DNA from: an uncultured Pelagibacteraceae bacterium
GTDB taxonomy: Bacteria > Pseudomonadota > Alphaproteobacteria > Pelagibacterales > Pelagibacteraceae
Reading direction: 5' to 3'
Length of the DNA stretch: 64,000 nucleotides
Assembly: GCA_902569055.1 (NCBI GenBank)
Contig: CACFSU010000001.1
Span: forward strand, 43,919-107,918
Shown: positions 38,935 through 54,099 of the stretch, piece after piece
Position numbering within the stretch: position 1 is the stretch's first letter
How the letters are laid out: each line of letters starts with the position of its first letter
Translations under genes and position numbers: made by a program
The notes under the pieces: model-generated
What the model was told of the DNA's origin: nothing
Database searches by the model: none
What the model saw: the letters and a program-made list of their open reading frames with translations, nothing else

Positions 38935-39462
38935 ATGAAAAATATTTGTGACTGGAATAATTGTAAAGAAGTTGCTGAATATAAAGCTCCTGTTGAAAAA
39001 GATAATAGCAGAAAATATAGAATGCTTTGCTTGGAACATGTAAAAGAATTTAATAAAAACTGGAATTATTTTTCAGGAATGAACGATGAACAAATAATTG
39101 ATTTTTTAAAATCAGACATGACATGGCATAAACCAACACAAAGCTTCACTTCATCAGATAATTTCTTTAAAGTTTTGTGGAATGACACTCTTAAAGATGA
39201 ATTTGATAAAGATAGATTTAAAAGCGAATATAATCACATGCGACAATTCAAATTTGACCATAAAGATATTAAAGCTTTTGGAATTTTAGGAATTTCTGTG
39301 GGTTTAAAATGGAAAAAAATTCAAGAAAAATTTAAAACCCTTGTCAAAAAATTCCACCCGGATATAAATGCAGGAAATAAAAAATATGAAGAAAAGCTGA
39401 AACAAATTACTTTAGCATATACTCAATTAAAAAATACATACAGGGAAAAAATTGACACCTAA
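38935..39462 (+). CDS. J-domain (DnaJ-like) protein
   Basis: C-terminal J domain ...[39 protein letters not shown] with HPD; Cys-containing N-terminus. Confidence 0.85.
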   Translation: MKNICDWNNCKEVAEYKAPVEKDNSRKYRMLCLEHVKEFNKNWNYFSGMNDEQIIDFLKSDMTWHKPTQSFTSSDNFFKVLWNDTLKDEFDKDRFKSEYNHMRQFKFDHKDIKAFGILGISVGLKWKKIQEKFKTLVKKFHPDINAGNKKYEEKLKQITLAYTQLKNTYREKIDT

Positions 39463-40426
39463 TATTAACTTAAAACCAGACATAAAAGTTTCTGTTAAAC
39501 AAACTTTTGGATTAGACACCAACATGGAAGTTGATGCATTCTCACAAAAAAGTGAATATGTTCCAGAAATTGATAAAAATTATAAATTCGATAGAGATAC
39601 TTCTCTTGCTATTATTTCAGGATTTGCATTCAATAAAAGAGTTTTAGTCCAGGGCTATCATGGTACAGGTAAATCTACTCATATTGAACAAATTGCTGCA
39701 AGATTAAACTGGCCTTGTATCAGAGTAAATCTAGATAGCCACATTAGTCGTATAGATCTAATTGGTAAAGATGCAATAGTTTTAAAAGATGGAAAACAAG
39801 TAACTCAATTCAATGAAGGAATTTTACCTTGGTCAATTCAAAACCCTGTTGCACTTGTTTTTGATGAATACGATGCAGGAAGACCAGATGTAATGTTTGT
39901 TATTCAAAGAATATTAGAAGCTGAAGGAAATTTTACTCTTCTTGATAAAAACAAAGTAATTAAACAGAATAAATATTTTAGATTATTTGCAACCTCAAAT
40001 ACTGTCGGTTTAGGAGATACAACTGGTCTTTACCATGGTACTCAGCAAATCAACCAAGGACAAATGGATAGATGGAACATTTTAACAACTTTGAATTATC
40101 TTAATCTAGAAGCTGAAATGGAAATCATTCTAGCAAAAAACAAAAATTTAAATAATTCAAAAGGAAAAGAAAAAGTTGCAAACATGATTAAGGTTGCTTC
40201 TTTGACTAGAAAGGGCTTTATGGCTGGTGATATTTCAACTGTTATGAGTCCAAGAACAGTTTTACATTGGGCAGAAAATGCTGAGATTTTTAAAGATACA
40301 GGATACGCTTTTAGAGTAACCTTTTTGAATAAATGTGATGAATTAGAAAAAAATACTATTGCAGAATATTATCAAAGATGTTTTGGAGAAGATCTTCCAG
40401 AATCTTTGGTAAATATTCAAATCTAA
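39452..40426 (+). CDS. cobS: CobS-like AAA+ (MoxR-type) ATPase
   Basis: [18 protein letters not shown] Walker [16 protein letters not shown] Walker B. Confidence 0.9.
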   Translation: MTPNINLKPDIKVSVKQTFGLDTNMEVDAFSQKSEYVPEIDKNYKFDRDTSLAIISGFAFNKRVLVQGYHGTGKSTHIEQIAARLNWPCIRVNLDSHISRIDLIGKDAIVLKDGKQVTQFNEGILPWSIQNPVALVFDEYDAGRPDVMFVIQRILEAEGNFTLLDKNKVIKQNKYFRLFATSNTVGLGDTTGLYHGTQQINQGQMDRWNILTTLNYLNLEAEMEIILAKNKNLNNSKGKEKVANMIKVASLTRKGFMAGDISTVMSPRTVLHWAENAEIFKDTGYAFRVTFLNKCDELEKNTIAEYYQRCFGEDLPESLVNIQI

Positions 40427-42225
40427 TGAGTAAAGAAACAAATCTGAAGGAAAAATTAAGACAGGCTCTTGCTTCAACAATTAGAGTAATTTCTGATGAT
40501 TTAGAAATTAAAAAAAAACCTGAAGATAACAAAAGTTCAAAAAAATTTAATTTTTTTGAATTAGATAATATAAATAATAAAAGTGACTTTATTAAAGCTA
40601 GGGCGGAGGCAGATTCAGCTGCATTAAAAAAAAAGTTTTCTAATGATGCAATATATCAAAAAAATTCACCTAATAATTCTAATTGTAAATCTCTTTACTC
40701 CATAACAGAAAAAATTAGATATGAAAGTCTAGGTGGTAAAATGCTTAAAGGAATAAAAAAAAATTTTAAAGATAATTACAATCAATTAATTCATTTAAAA
40801 AGAAAAGATCAGCTAAAAACAAAAGATGATGTTCCTGTTGTTGAAGCTTTTGAGCTTTATATGCTTAAAAATTTTCATAATATTAAATTAAATTCTTTAA
40901 CTTCTAAAATGTTAAGTTTTTGGGAAAAAGATTTTAATCAATCGATTGAAGAACACTTAAAATTTTTAAAAGATAATTTAGAAGATCAAAACAAATATAG
41001 CTCAAAATTTTCAGAAATACTTCAAAATTTAGATATCCTGCAAACTGAAGATGAAAATGAGTCAAACGAAGAAAACCAGGATAATAGTCAAGATAATCCG
41101 TCTAATGATGATCAAGAAAATGAAAATAAAGATCAAAAGGATCAAAGAAAAGAAGAAGAAAACGAGGCAAGTTTAGATTCAGACTATGATATTGATGAAT
41201 ATAAAATGGATGAACAGCTAGTAGATACAGACTCTGAAAAACAAAGTTCTGAACAAGTGATACAAAAAAGAAATCTAAATGATCTCAATCTAAATTATAA
41301 TATCTATACAAATCAATATGATGAAATAGTTAAAGCTGAAAATTTAGAAAATACAGATGAAGCTAATAAACTTAGAAAAACATTAGACCAACAACTAATT
41401 GGCTTTCAAGATGTTGTAACTAAACTCGCAAATAAACTACAGAGGCAACTTCTAGCAAAACAAAATAGAACATGGGAATTTGATTTAGAGGAGGGTCTTT
41501 TAGATAGCTCAAAACTACCTAGAATAATTATTGATCCGTACAATTCTTTGTCATTTAAAAAAGAAAAGGATTTGGAATTTAAAGATACAATTGTAACCTT
41601 ATTGATAGATAACTCTGGTTCAATGAGAGGAAGACCAATTACTATTGCAGCAATTTGTGCAGATATTTTATCAAGAACTTTAGAGCGTTGTTCAGTAAAA
41701 GTAGAAATTTTAGGTTTTACTACAAAAAATTGGAAAGGAGGTCAGAGTAGAGAGTTTTGGAATAAAGAAGGTAAACCAAAAAAACCTGGTAGATTAAATG
41801 ATTTAAGACACATAATTTATAAAAGTGCAGATACCCATTGGAGACAAGCTAAAAATAACCTAGGTTTAATGTTAAAAGAAGGCCTACTTAAAGAAAATAT
41901 CGATGGAGAAGCAATCAATTGGGCTTTTACTAGATTAAAAAAACGTAAAGAGGAAAGAAAAATTTTAATGGTAATTTCTGATGGAGCACCAGTTGATGAT
42001 TCAACTTTATCAGTGAACTCAGGTGATTTTTTAGAAAAACATTTAAAAAAAACAGTTAAATTAATTGAAGAAAAAACCGAAATAGAAATATTAGCAATTG
42101 GAATTGGTCATGATGTTTCAAGATACTATAATCGAGCAATTAAAATTACTGATGTAAATGAACTTGGTGATGTTATGATTTCTCAACTAAGCTCCTTATT
42201 TGATAATAAAAAAAGATTACATTAA
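40426..42225 (+). CDS. cobT: CobT-like VWA protein with acidic linker
   Basis: [23 protein letters not shown]; acidic low-complexity central region; start at [11 protein letters not shown] with 1-nt TAATG overlap with cobS. Confidence 0.9.
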   Translation: MSKETNLKEKLRQALASTIRVISDDLEIKKKPEDNKSSKKFNFFELDNINNKSDFIKARAEADSAALKKKFSNDAIYQKNSPNNSNCKSLYSITEKIRYESLGGKMLKGIKKNFKDNYNQLIHLKRKDQLKTKDDVPVVEAFELYMLKNFHNIKLNSLTSKMLSFWEKDFNQSIEEHLKFLKDNLEDQNKYSSKFSEILQNLDILQTEDENESNEENQDNSQDNPSNDDQENENKDQKDQRKEEENEASLDSDYDIDEYKMDEQLVDTDSEKQSSEQVIQKRNLNDLNLNYNIYTNQYDEIVKAENLENTDEANKLRKTLDQQLIGFQDVVTKLANKLQRQLLAKQNRTWEFDLEEGLLDSSKLPRIIIDPYNSLSFKKEKDLEFKDTIVTLLIDNSGSMRGRPITIAAICADILSRTLERCSVKVEILGFTTKNWKGGQSREFWNKEGKPKKPGRLNDLRHIIYKSADTHWRQAKNNLGLMLKEGLLKENIDGEAINWAFTRLKKRKEERKILMVISDGAPVDDSTLSVNSGDFLEKHLKKTVKLIEEKTEIEILAIGIGHDVSRYYNRAIKITDVNELGDVMISQLSSLFDNKKRLH

Positions 42226-43502
42226 ATATTAAACAAATTATTATTTTTCCATCTAATTGAAACTTTAACTCCACTTCTTGTTATTGAATTTCTACAATCA
42301 ACTGTAGCAAAATTTTTTTCTAATAAGATTTTTCCGATAAAAAGACCCAAACCTAAACCAGTATTAGATTTTTGATTTATATTTAAACCTTTTAGATAAG
42401 GCTCTCCAATTTTTGATAAAATATCACTTGGATATCCAGAACCATCATCTTCTATGATTATTTCTGTGAGTTCACTATCACTTTTTAAAGTGATATAGAT
42501 ATTATCTTTTGAAAATTTATTAGAATTACCTATAAAATTTCTTAAACCATAAATAATTTCTAAAGATTTAGTTATTTTTTTTGAATTCAGATCCTGGTCA
42601 AAATTAAGAATAAAATTTTTTTTACTAATTTCTTTAAATGATGAAACTATTTCTATTAAATAATCTCTAATAGTTATGTCTTTATCGATAAAATCATCTT
42701 CTTCTATTGGATTTAAAGTTAAACGTTTTAAAATTTTATTACACCTTTCTACTTGGCTAGATAATAATTCTAAATCTTTTTTAAACTCTTTTTTACCTTT
42801 AAATTGTTTTGTTAATTCATTAGTGATCACTTTTATTGTTGAAAGCGGAGTTCCCAAAGAATGAGCAGCGGCAGCGGCTTGTCCACCTAGAGATAGAAGT
42901 TCATGTTCCTTAGCCATTACTTCTTCCATTTTAGCTAATGCTTCTTTTCTTAGCCGAGATTGTTTTCCAAATATCATTGCAAAATAATTTAAAAAAACTA
43001 AAGCGATTATCAAAGCAATTGGTATAGAATAATAATAATAAGAACTTACATGAAAATGATCACTTAATGGTGCTGGCAAATTTTCAGAGTAAAAAGTTAA
43101 AAATATAATAAAGCTTATAGTTAATAAAACTAATAAAATATTTGTTTTAAAACTTAAATTAGATGACGAAAAAACACTTGGAATTAATATAAAAATTATA
43201 AAAGGATTAATGATACCTCCCGTCAAATAAAGTAATATACCTAATTGGAAAATATCAATTACTAAAAATATAAAAGCCGATTTATCAGATAATTGAGTCT
43301 TTTTATGTATTATAATTAGATAAACATTACTTAATATTCCTAAAAATATTACTAGGTTTGATAGAATATAATTAAATTCAAAATTTAAAATAAAATATAC
43401 TAAATTAACTGCTATAAACTGACCTAAAATTGCGATCCATCTTAAAGTTATGTAAGTTGATTTTTTAAATGAATGATATTTTGAAGTTTCAAAAAACTTC
43501 AT
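42222..43502 (-). CDS. regB: RegB/PrrB-type redox sensor histidine kinase
   Basis: [21 protein letters not shown]-box, GGIINPF quinone-box motif, QVERCNKIL, HATPase motifs. Confidence 0.85.
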   Translation of the reverse strand: MKFFETSKYHSFKKSTYITLRWIAILGQFIAVNLVYFILNFEFNYILSNLVIFLGILSNVYLIIIHKKTQLSDKSAFIFLVIDIFQLGILLYLTGGIINPFIIFILIPSVFSSSNLSFKTNILLVLLTISFIIFLTFYSENLPAPLSDHFHVSSYYYYSIPIALIIALVFLNYFAMIFGKQSRLRKEALAKMEEVMAKEHELLSLGGQAAAAAHSLGTPLSTIKVITNELTKQFKGKKEFKKDLELLSSQVERCNKILKRLTLNPIEEDDFIDKDITIRDYLIEIVSSFKEISKKNFILNFDQDLNSKKITKSLEIIYGLRNFIGNSNKFSKDNIYITLKSDSELTEIIIEDDGSGYPSDILSKIGEPYLKGLNINQKSNTGLGLGLFIGKILLEKNFATVDCRNSITRSGVKVSIRWKNNNLFNI

Positions 43503-43504
43503 TA

Positions 43505-45622
<2,118 letters not shown>

Positions 45623-45683
45623 TTATATTTTTTAAGAAATACTTATATCGTTAAATTATAGTTGAAATATAAGGCTTATTTCA

Positions 45684-45773
45684 TGGCGGAGAGAATGGGA
45701 TTCGAACCCATGAAAGGATTGCTCCTTTACACGCTTTCCAAGCGTGCGCCTTCAACCACTCGGCCACCTCTCC
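45684..45773 (-). tRNA. tRNA-Ser (GGA)
   Basis: GGAGAGG/TCTCTCC acceptor, CACGC-TTGGAAA-GCGTG anticodon arm, long variable arm, encoded CCA. Confidence 0.96.
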
Positions 45774-45774
45774 T

Positions 45775-46590
45775 TTAAGATGGAATAATAAATTCCTTAA
45801 ATTTATCTAAATTATTTAAAATATAATCAGGAAATCTTTTATCTAAACTTACTTGTTTATATGTATGACCTCGATTATATAAATCAGATTTTTGATTTAT
45901 TTTATTCCTAATAATTTCAACAGATGAAAACTTATCTTGAGAAAATTCAGTATGTGCAAAAGTTTTTAATTTTAAAGAAATATTTTCTGGCGTCATTAAA
46001 TTATTAAAATGCCATCCTCCATTTTTGAACAATTCTATACTTTTTTCTTTATCAATTCTAAAAAAATTATAATTTAAATTTTTGGATTTAACTTTTTGCC
46101 TCATAAAATCTATAGAATGTAAATTCTTTTTTTTTGCTACTCTTGTTCCTTCCCATGGACTTTCATAAGGATTAAATAAATTAAATTTATAATTAAAACA
46201 ATCCTGTAAAAAAATTCCATATTTTTTTTTTAAATAAAAATTAATTAAAATTTTTGGATTTGGAATTTCATCTGGATCAGAAAAAAAAATATAATCTTCT
46301 TTATCAATAAAATTAAGACTTTCTAACAAAAACTCTCTTTGAATCGCTTGATTTTTCCATGGGTTATTATTTTTTGGAAATGGTTTTTCTAAAAAAAAAT
46401 ACTTTATTTTTTTTTGATCATAATAATTTAATAGTTTAAAGTTTTTATTTTTTTGAATACCTTTATGATTAAATTGAGATTCACATATAACAAAATAATC
46501 AACATAATCTTTTAAAATGTTGTATCTAATTTCAAACATAAAATTATTGTCAAAAAAAGTTATACAATCAATAATTTTACTTTTATTCAT
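45775..46590 (-). CDS. Glycosyltransferase family 17-like (MGAT3-like) protein
   Basis: [56 protein letters not shown]. Confidence 0.75.
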   Translation of the reverse strand: MNKSKIIDCITFFDNNFMFEIRYNILKDYVDYFVICESQFNHKGIQKNKNFKLLNYYDQKKIKYFFLEKPFPKNNNPWKNQAIQREFLLESLNFIDKEDYIFFSDPDEIPNPKILINFYLKKKYGIFLQDCFNYKFNLFNPYESPWEGTRVAKKKNLHSIDFMRQKVKSKNLNYNFFRIDKEKSIELFKNGGWHFNNLMTPENISLKLKTFAHTEFSQDKFSSVEIIRNKINQKSDLYNRGHTYKQVSLDKRFPDYILNNLDKFKEFIIPS

Positions 46591-47611
46591 TTAACCAGCT
46601 TTCTATTATCTTAGTATTTAATATAGTTTCTCTAAAGCTCATCCCTGGATGGCTTATCTTTTTAATTCCATTAATTAAATTTTTGCTAATTGTTTCTATC
46701 TGATATGAATAAATATTTTTATTATTATCAAAATTTATTAATTTATCATTTTTATTGTTAAATTTTATGTTTAGATTGTTGCCTTTCCACGTATCATTTA
46801 AAATAACTGTCCCTTTATCGCCTTTTATTATACTTAAACTACCTAAATTTTTTTTAAAAGATGAATATATCTTTGAATTAAATCCATTCTCAAAAACTAG
46901 CTCAGCACTTGAATTTATATCAATTCCTGTTTCTCCTATTTCTTTTGAAGCATTAATTATATTAAAATTACCAAATCTATTTTCATCTATAATTGAGCTT
47001 ATCATCAAGCTAAAAGAGGAGGGATAACAACCTAAATCATAGATACAACCTCCTCCTAATTGTTTGTTAAATTTTCTATCTTCTGGATTAATTCTTTTTT
47101 TTTTGTTTAAGAAAAAGAATTTTTTTTTAGTTATAAGATTCATTCCAAAACAAGATTTCATTGAAAATATATTGCCAATTTCATGGTTTTTTAATATGTT
47201 AATTACTTCCTTTATTTGAGGAAGATATCTATACATAAATGCTTCCCCAAAAAAAATGTCCTTATTAATTAAGTTATTATTAATATCTTTTATTTCAGAT
47301 AACTTCAGAGTTGCAGGTTTTTCCACCAAAGTGTTTTTTTTATTTTCAATACTTTTTATAACCCAATAATAATGCAGTGAATTTGGTAGAGCTATATAAA
47401 CTATATCTACTTCACTACAATTAATTAGATCTTCATAATTTTCAAATAAAAACTTGTTTTCTATATTATAAAGATTTTTAAATTTATTTAGTTTAAATTT
47501 GTCTTTACTAGATACCGCTAATAATTTTGCATTTTTTATATCTAAAAAAGCTTCAGAAAAGCTTTCAGCAATTCTTCCTAAACCTATAATTCCCCAATTA
47601 AGTTTTTCCAT
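46583..47611 (-). CDS. Gfo/Idh/MocA family oxidoreductase
   Basis: WGIIGLGRIAESFSEAF, YIALPNSLHYYWVIKSIENKKNTLVEKPATL. Confidence 0.9.
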   Translation of the reverse strand: MEKLNWGIIGLGRIAESFSEAFLDIKNAKLLAVSSKDKFKLNKFKNLYNIENKFLFENYEDLINCSEVDIVYIALPNSLHYYWVIKSIENKKNTLVEKPATLKLSEIKDINNNLINKDIFFGEAFMYRYLPQIKEVINILKNHEIGNIFSMKSCFGMNLITKKKFFFLNKKKRINPEDRKFNKQLGGGCIYDLGCYPSSFSLMISSIIDENRFGNFNIINASKEIGETGIDINSSAELVFENGFNSKIYSSFKKNLGSLSIIKGDKGTVILNDTWKGNNLNIKFNNKNDKLINFDNNKNIYSYQIETISKNLINGIKKISHPGMSFRETILNTKIIESWLNE

Positions 47612-47614
47612 AAA

Positions 47615-49420
47615 TCATTCTTTTTGAATTTTCAAAACTCCAATAAATGCTTCTTGAGGAATTTCTACATGGCCAAACTGTTTTGATCTAGCTTTCCCTT
47701 TTTTTTGTTTTTCTAAAAGTTTTCTTTTTCTATCAGTGGCTCCTCCACCATGAATTTTCGTTAAAACATCTTTTTTGAAACCTTTTATAGTCTCTCTTGC
47801 AATAATTTTTCCTCCTATTGCAGCTTGAACAGGTATCATAAAATTATGTCTAGGAATTAAATCTTTTAACTTTTCACACACTTCTCTTCCTATCCTTTGA
47901 GCAAAATCTTTGTGTATCATCATTGCAAGTGCATCAACTGGTTCACCATTTACTAAGATACCCAATTTTACCAAATCACCTTCTTTGTAAGCTTCTATCT
48001 CATAATCAAAACTTGCATATCCACTTGTCATTGATTTAATTCTATCATTAAAATCAAACACAACTTCATTTAAAGGAAGTTCATATGTTAAAACTGCTCT
48101 ATTCCCTGAGTAAGTTAAATTTATTTGTATTCCTCTTTTATCTTGACATAATTTAATAATTGACCCTAAATATTGATCAGGAGTTATTACTGTTGCTTTA
48201 ATCCAAGGTTCTTCGATAGATTTTATTAGAGTAGGATCTGGAACGCTTGAAGGATTTTGTAAATCAATAATTTTACCATTGTTTAAATTCACCTTATAAA
48301 CCACTCCAGGTGTAGTAGTTATGAGATTAATATCAAATTCTCTTTCTAATCTTTCTGTTATAATTTCAAGATGCAGCAACCCCAAAAAACCACATCTAAA
48401 CCCTAGCCCCAGTGCAGATGAAGACTCTGCTTCATAAGAAAAACTTGCATCATTTAATTGTAATTTAGCTAAACCATCTTTTAACTTTTGGTATTCTGAA
48501 CTATCAACTGGAAAGAGGCCACAAAATACAACTGGTTTACTAGGTTTAAATCCTGGTAAAGCCTTTACATTTGTTTTTACTGCATCGCAAATAGTATCTC
48601 CAACTTTAGTATCGGATAAAGCTTTTATACCTGTCGTAATAAATCCAATTTCTCCTGTGTTTAATTCACTTATATCTTTTGGTTTAGGAGTAAAAACACC
48701 TACTTTTTCAACTATATAATCTTGATTAGTTGAAAGCATTTTAATTTTCATATTTCTAGTCAATTTTCCATTTATAACTCTTACTAAAATGACCACTCCA
48801 AGATAAGTGTCATACCAACTATCAACAAGTAAACATTTAAGATCAGAAGAAATATCTCCTTTTGGACCTGGCAAAATATTAACAATTTTTTCTAAAATAT
48901 CCTCGATCCCTTCGCCTGTTTTACCAGAACAAGGAATAGCATTATCTGTTTCTATGCCAATAACATCTTCAATTTGAATTTTTGTTCTTTCTACATCTGA
49001 TGCCGGTAAATCTATTTTATTTAAAACAGGAATAATCTCATGATTAATATCTAAAGCTTGATACACATTAGCTAAAGTTTGAGCTTCAACTCCTTGAGTA
49101 CTATCAACGATTAATATTGATCCCTCACAAGCATATAAGGATCTGCTAACTTCATAACTAAAATCAACATGCCCAGGAGTATCTATAATATTTAAAATAT
49201 AATTTTTACCATTTTTTGCTTTGTAACTAAGTTTAACTGTTTGGGCTTTAATTGTTATTCCTCTTTCTCTTTCAATATCCATTGAATCTAGGACTTGAGC
49301 TTTCATTTCCCTATCAGTAAGACCACCACACTTATGTATTATTCTATCAGCTATAGTTGATTTACCGTGATCTATATGAGCTATAATTGCAAAATTTCTA
49401 ATGTGATCAATAGTGCTCAT
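47615..49420 (-). CDS. lepA: Elongation factor 4 (LepA)
   Basis: [59 protein letters not shown]. Confidence 0.97.
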   Translation of the reverse strand: MSTIDHIRNFAIIAHIDHGKSTIADRIIHKCGGLTDREMKAQVLDSMDIERERGITIKAQTVKLSYKAKNGKNYILNIIDTPGHVDFSYEVSRSLYACEGSILIVDSTQGVEAQTLANVYQALDINHEIIPVLNKIDLPASDVERTKIQIEDVIGIETDNAIPCSGKTGEGIEDILEKIVNILPGPKGDISSDLKCLLVDSWYDTYLGVVILVRVINGKLTRNMKIKMLSTNQDYIVEKVGVFTPKPKDISELNTGEIGFITTGIKALSDTKVGDTICDAVKTNVKALPGFKPSKPVVFCGLFPVDSSEYQKLKDGLAKLQLNDASFSYEAESSSALGLGFRCGFLGLLHLEIITERLEREFDINLITTTPGVVYKVNLNNGKIIDLQNPSSVPDPTLIKSIEEPWIKATVITPDQYLGSIIKLCQDKRGIQINLTYSGNRAVLTYELPLNEVVFDFNDRIKSMTSGYASFDYEIEAYKEGDLVKLGILVNGEPVDALAMMIHKDFAQRIGREVCEKLKDLIPRHNFMIPVQAAIGGKIIARETIKGFKKDVLTKIHGGGATDRKRKLLEKQKKGKARSKQFGHVEIPQEAFIGVLKIQKE

Positions 49421-49425
49421 AATTT

Positions 49426-51828
49426 TTATGATCTTATTTTAGCACCAGTTTTATTTTCTACAGTTTTAATTATTAGACTATTTATTTGTTCAAGATCTTG
49501 ATCTTTTAAAGTTTTTTCAGAAGATTGAATAGTAACATTAATTGCAATAGATTGTTTGTCTTTAGGTATATTTTCACCTTGATAAACATCAAAAATTTTT
49601 ACTTCTTTAACTAGATTCTTATCTACACTAGAAATTATTTCTATAAGTTCTTGGGATTTAAAATCTTTATCAATGATAAAAGCAAAATCTCTTTCTGACT
49701 TTTGGAAATCAGAAATTTTATATATAGTTTTTTGATCTTTTAAACTTTTCTTAGGTAACAATAGCCTATCTTTAAAAATTTCAAATCCGACTAAACTTTC
49801 AACTTTAATATCTAATTTTTTAATAATATTTGGATTTAACTCACCAAAATATGCAACCACTCTATCTTTGCCCTTGTTTAAAAAAATACGCCCAGATTTT
49901 CCAGGATGGTAATAATTAGGTGTTTCATCATCTATAAATAATTTCGAGGGGTTAAATCCTGCTTCCTCTAAAGATTGAATTACATCTTTTTTAATGTCAA
50001 AAACATCAACATTTCTGGATTTCTCTAACCATGAAAGCCTTGATACTTTCCCCGAACGAAATCCACCCAATACTGTTTCTTGTTCACCAGGCTCTGAACC
50101 AGAAAAAACAGGTCCAATCTCAAATAAAGAAATATCTTTAAAGCCTCTATCTATGTTTTTACTTAAATATATAGACAAATTTGAAAAAATTGAATTTCTT
50201 AAAACGTTTAAATCGGAACTGATTGGGTTTACAATTTCTATTGATTTTATTTTCTCTCTAAATAAATCATTTATTTTTGAATCTGTAAAAGACCATGTAA
50301 TCGTCTCTAAATACCCTTTAGTGGCTACTGATCTTTGTAAAAAATGAAATAACCTCTGAGATTGTGTTAACGTTTGTTTTTTTCTAGTTTTAATAGGTTC
50401 AATTATTTTAACTTTATCATACCCATAAATTCTCACCAATTCCTCTACAATATCGATTTCTTGATTTATATCTGGTCTCCAAGAAGGTATTTGAAGTTTT
50501 AAATTAGATTTATGTGATTTAACTTCAAATCCTAAATTTTTTAAAATTTTTATCATCTCTTTACTAGAGATTTTAAATCCAGAAATTTTTTCAAATAATT
50601 TTGTATCAAATTTTATTATTTTTTTTTTTAATTGATCTATTCTTTGAATATCTATTTTACTAATTTTCCCTCCACATATTTCTTTAATCAATTTTACAGC
50701 TCTATTTAAACCTAACTCAATCGACATAGGATCAATTCCTCTTTCAAATCTATATTTTGCTTCAGTGTCTATGTTTAAAATATTTGATGTTTTTCTAATT
50801 GATCTTGGGTCGAAATATGCTGCTTCAATTAAAACATTTTTAGTATCTATTTCTGTACCAGTTCTAGTGCCACCTATAATCCCACCTAAACCTAAAACGC
50901 CCATTTCATCAGCAATAATACACATTCCTTCTTCTAATAAATACTCTTTGTTATCTAGAGCAGTAAATTTTTCTCCTTTTTTTGAATTTCTAACAATTAA
51001 TCCTTTAACAATTTTATCAGCATCATATGCATGTAATGGTCTATTAAGATCTAACATTACATAATTTGTAATATCTACAACAGCGGAAATAGATTTTTGA
51101 CCAACAGAAATTAATTTATTTTTTAGCCATTCAGGACTTTCACAATTCTTTATTCCTGTAATAAGACAACTACCAAAAGCTATACATCCTTGATTTTTAT
51201 CTTTTGTAATTTTAACATTAATTTTTTGTTTTAACTTTGAACTAATTTTTTTTTCTTTAAAATCTACAATCTTACCAAAACCAGTAGAAGCAAGATCTCT
51301 AGCAATCCCCCTAACACCTAAACAATCTGCTCGATTAGGAGTTATTGATAAATCGATTAAATTACTTTGTTTTTTGGAAAAAAATTTTTTTCCAACTTTA
51401 TTTTTAAATTTTTTATTATCTAACTCTATAATTCCAGAACTTTCATTAGATAAATTAAGTTCAGACTCTGAACATAACATTCCGTAAGATGTTACTCCTC
51501 TAATTTTTGATACAGTTAGTTTAATTTGATTTTTAGGCACTATTGCTCCTGGAGGGGCATAAATGGTTAAAATGCCCTTTCTGGCATTTAATGCTCCACA
51601 AACAACCTTTTTTAACTCTCCTCCAATATCTACATCACAAACTTTTAAACGATCTGCATTAGGGTGTTTTTCAGATTTAATTATTCTAGAAACTATAAAG
51701 CTATCTAAACCAGAAGAAGCTTCAACACTTTCTACTTCTAAACCAATATCAGTTAATTTTTCAATTAACTTATTTTCATTTGATTTTGTTTTTAAATGAT
51801 CTTTCAACCAATCAAAAGTTATTTTCAT
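49426..51828 (-). CDS. pheT: Phenylalanyl-tRNA synthetase beta subunit
   Basis: [16 protein letters not shown] tRNA-binding domain, B3/B4 and B5 domains, C-terminal anticodon-binding-like domain; 800 aa. Confidence 0.96.
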   Translation of the reverse strand: MKITFDWLKDHLKTKSNENKLIEKLTDIGLEVESVEASSGLDSFIVSRIIKSEKHPNADRLKVCDVDIGGELKKVVCGALNARKGILTIYAPPGAIVPKNQIKLTVSKIRGVTSYGMLCSESELNLSNESSGIIELDNKKFKNKVGKKFFSKKQSNLIDLSITPNRADCLGVRGIARDLASTGFGKIVDFKEKKISSKLKQKINVKITKDKNQGCIAFGSCLITGIKNCESPEWLKNKLISVGQKSISAVVDITNYVMLDLNRPLHAYDADKIVKGLIVRNSKKGEKFTALDNKEYLLEEGMCIIADEMGVLGLGGIIGGTRTGTEIDTKNVLIEAAYFDPRSIRKTSNILNIDTEAKYRFERGIDPMSIELGLNRAVKLIKEICGGKISKIDIQRIDQLKKKIIKFDTKLFEKISGFKISSKEMIKILKNLGFEVKSHKSNLKLQIPSWRPDINQEIDIVEELVRIYGYDKVKIIEPIKTRKKQTLTQSQRLFHFLQRSVATKGYLETITWSFTDSKINDLFREKIKSIEIVNPISSDLNVLRNSIFSNLSIYLSKNIDRGFKDISLFEIGPVFSGSEPGEQETVLGGFRSGKVSRLSWLEKSRNVDVFDIKKDVIQSLEEAGFNPSKLFIDDETPNYYHPGKSGRIFLNKGKDRVVAYFGELNPNIIKKLDIKVESLVGFEIFKDRLLLPKKSLKDQKTIYKISDFQKSERDFAFIIDKDFKSQELIEIISSVDKNLVKEVKIFDVYQGENIPKDKQSIAINVTIQSSEKTLKDQDLEQINSLIIKTVENKTGAKIRS

Positions 51829-52892
51829 CTACTTAAACCTCTATAGTTTGTTGGTACATCCAGTGGATCAAAGCCAAAATGATTTAACCATCTATAATCA
51901 CAATCAAAAAAAGATCTTAAGTCATTAATTCCATACTTAAGCATAGCTAATCTATCTATACCTATACCAAATGCATAACCCTGATAAGTTTTAGTATCAA
52001 TTTTTACATTTTTAAGAACATTTGGATGAACCATTCCACAACCTAAAATTTCTAACCATTTTTCACCTTCTCCTATAATAATTTTTTCATTTTTAATTTC
52101 ATAACCAATATCAACTTCAGCAGACGGTTCAGTAAATGGAAAATGACTTGGTCTAAATCTCATTCTAATTTTATCTACTTCAAAAAATTCCTTTATGAAA
52201 TAATTCAAACAACCTTTTAAATGTCCCATATTGATGTCTTTATCGATATTTAATCCTTCAACTTGATGAAACATAGGAGAATGTGTTTGATCACTGTCTG
52301 ATCTATATGTTCTCCCTGGGGCAATTATTTTAAAAGGAGGTTTGTCTTTTAACATAGTTCTAATTTGTACTGGTGATGTATGCGTTCTTAAAAGTTTATG
52401 TTTATTTCTATCTAAATAAAAAGTATCATGCATATCTCTTGCAGGATGATTATCGGGAGTGTTTAAAGCAGTAAAATTATTGTATTCATTTTCAACATCA
52501 GGACCTTCTTCTACACTAAATCCTATTTCAGAAAAAATTGAGGAAATTTCATCTATTGTCTGTGAAACTGGATGAATTTTTCCTTTAATATAAGGTCTAG
52601 AAGGTAATGTTATATCAATTTTTTCTTTGATAAGTTTTTCATTAATTTCAGCATTTTGAATTTCATTAATTTTTGAATCAATACGTTCTTGTAGTTCTTC
52701 TTTTACTTCATTTAATTGAACTGCAAATTTTTTTCTATTGTTTTCATCAACTTGACTAATTTTTTTAAATTCAGATGAAATCAAACCTTTTTTTCCAAAT
52801 AGATCTGTCTTTATTTGATTAACTTCACTTATAGTTAATTGATTTTTTAATTTAGATAAGAATTCGTCTTTAATTTTTTTAATATCAGACAT
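51825..52892 (-). CDS. pheS: Phenylalanyl-tRNA synthetase alpha subunit
   Basis: [51 protein letters not shown]. Confidence 0.97.
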   Translation of the reverse strand: MSDIKKIKDEFLSKLKNQLTISEVNQIKTDLFGKKGLISSEFKKISQVDENNRKKFAVQLNEVKEELQERIDSKINEIQNAEINEKLIKEKIDITLPSRPYIKGKIHPVSQTIDEISSIFSEIGFSVEEGPDVENEYNNFTALNTPDNHPARDMHDTFYLDRNKHKLLRTHTSPVQIRTMLKDKPPFKIIAPGRTYRSDSDQTHSPMFHQVEGLNIDKDINMGHLKGCLNYFIKEFFEVDKIRMRFRPSHFPFTEPSAEVDIGYEIKNEKIIIGEGEKWLEILGCGMVHPNVLKNVKIDTKTYQGYAFGIGIDRLAMLKYGINDLRSFFDCDYRWLNHFGFDPLDVPTNYRGLSR

Positions 52893-52935
52893 GAATACAG
52901 ATTATTTCTTAAAGAAATAAAAACAATAGAGAAGA

Positions 52936-53292
52936 TTAATTTAATGCAGATTGAGCTTTTTGAACTATAGTTTTAAAAGCTTCTGGGCTATCATAAGCAA
53001 TTTCTGCTAAAATTTTTCTATCTATTTTTATTCCACATTTGCTTAATCCATTGATAAACTTAGAATAGGTTAAACCTTCTGCTCTCACGCCTGCATTGAT
53101 TCTTTGTATCCAAAGAGATTTAAAATCTCTTTTTTTATTTCTTCGATCTCTGTAGGCATATTGCATAGCTTTCTCCATTGCTTGCTTTGCAACTCTTATG
53201 GTATTTTTTCTTCTACCCCATTGTCCTTTGACAGCTTTTAATACTTTTTTATGTTTAGCTCGGCTAGTTACACCTCTTTTAACTCTTGCCAT
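52936..53292 (-). CDS. rplT: 50S ribosomal protein L20
   Basis: [38 protein letters not shown]. Confidence 0.98.
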   Translation of the reverse strand: MARVKRGVTSRAKHKKVLKAVKGQWGRRKNTIRVAKQAMEKAMQYAYRDRRNKKRDFKSLWIQRINAGVRAEGLTYSKFINGLSKCGIKIDRKILAEIAYDSPEAFKTIVQKAQSALN

Positions 53293-53293
53293 T

Positions 53294-53500
53294 TTATCCT
53301 CTTAAACTGTAAGGCATATACGATTTAACAATTTTACTATCTTGTTTGGACATCGTGGTTGTGCCTCTTAATTTGCGTATTTGTGAATTTGTTCTTTTAA
53401 TCATGCCGTGTCTTTTACCTGCTTGAGCAGTTATTACCTTACCCTTAGCAGATATCTTAAATCTTTTTTTTGCTGAGCTTTTAGTTTTAAGTTTCGGCAT
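53294..53500 (-). CDS. rpmI: 50S ribosomal protein L35
   Basis: [37 protein letters not shown]. Confidence 0.97.
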   Translation of the reverse strand: MPKLKTKSSAKKRFKISAKGKVITAQAGKRHGMIKRTNSQIRKLRGTTTMSKQDSKIVKSYMPYSLRG

Positions 53501-53553
53501 AATTCTGCGAGGTTATACAAAGAAAGGTTTAAATTTACAACCTTAATTAAAGC

Positions 53554-54099
53554 TTATAATGGCTGAATTACCATGATCATTTGTTTACCATCAAACCTTG
53601 GTTGCAATTCTACCTTACCCACATCTTTCATGTCTTCTTTGATTTTGCTCATTAATTCATTACCTAAATGTGAATGCTGAAGTTCTCTACCCTTAAATCT
53701 AATAGTAAATTTTACTTTATCACCTTTTGAAATAAATTTTTTTGCATTCTTTACTTTAAATTCATAATCATGAGTTTCAGTAACAGGTCTCATTTTAATT
53801 TCTTTTAATAAAATTATTTTTTGTTTCTTTTTTGCAAGATTGGCTTTTTTTTGAGCATCATATTTATACTTACCCATATCCATAATTTTACATACTGGTG
53901 GCTTTGCATTCGGTGCAATTTCAATTAAATCTAAACCTTGGTTTTTAGCGATTGATACAGCTTCATTAGTGCTAAGAATTCCTAAATTCTCGCCATCATT
54001 ATTTATCACCTGAACATCTGGAGATGAAATTCTATTATTTGACCTTGGGCCTCTGGCCTTAGTTCTTTTTTGAAAATAATTTTGTTTAAAATCTGCCAC
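53554..54099 (-). CDS. infC: Translation initiation factor IF-3 (GTG start)
   Basis: GLDLIEIAPNAKPPVCKIMDMGKYKYDAQKK, FRGRELQHSHLG; start codon read as GTG. Confidence 0.96.
   Translation of the reverse strand: MADFKQNYFQKRTKARGPRSNNRISSPDVQVINNDGENLGILSTNEAVSIAKNQGLDLIEIAPNAKPPVCKIMDMGKYKYDAQKKANLAKKKQKIILLKEIKMRPVTETHDYEFKVKNAKKFISKGDKVKFTIRFKGRELQHSHLGNELMSKIKEDMKDVGKVELQPRFDGKQMIMVIQPL

Noticed and set aside
38656-39039. 127-aa ORF extending BolA upstream
   Set aside because: The extra N-terminal part overlaps the divergent J-domain gene and has no BolA similarity; internal start at 38916 preferred.
49994-51799. Three plus-strand ORFs inside pheT
   Set aside because: Shadow ORFs opposite PheT.
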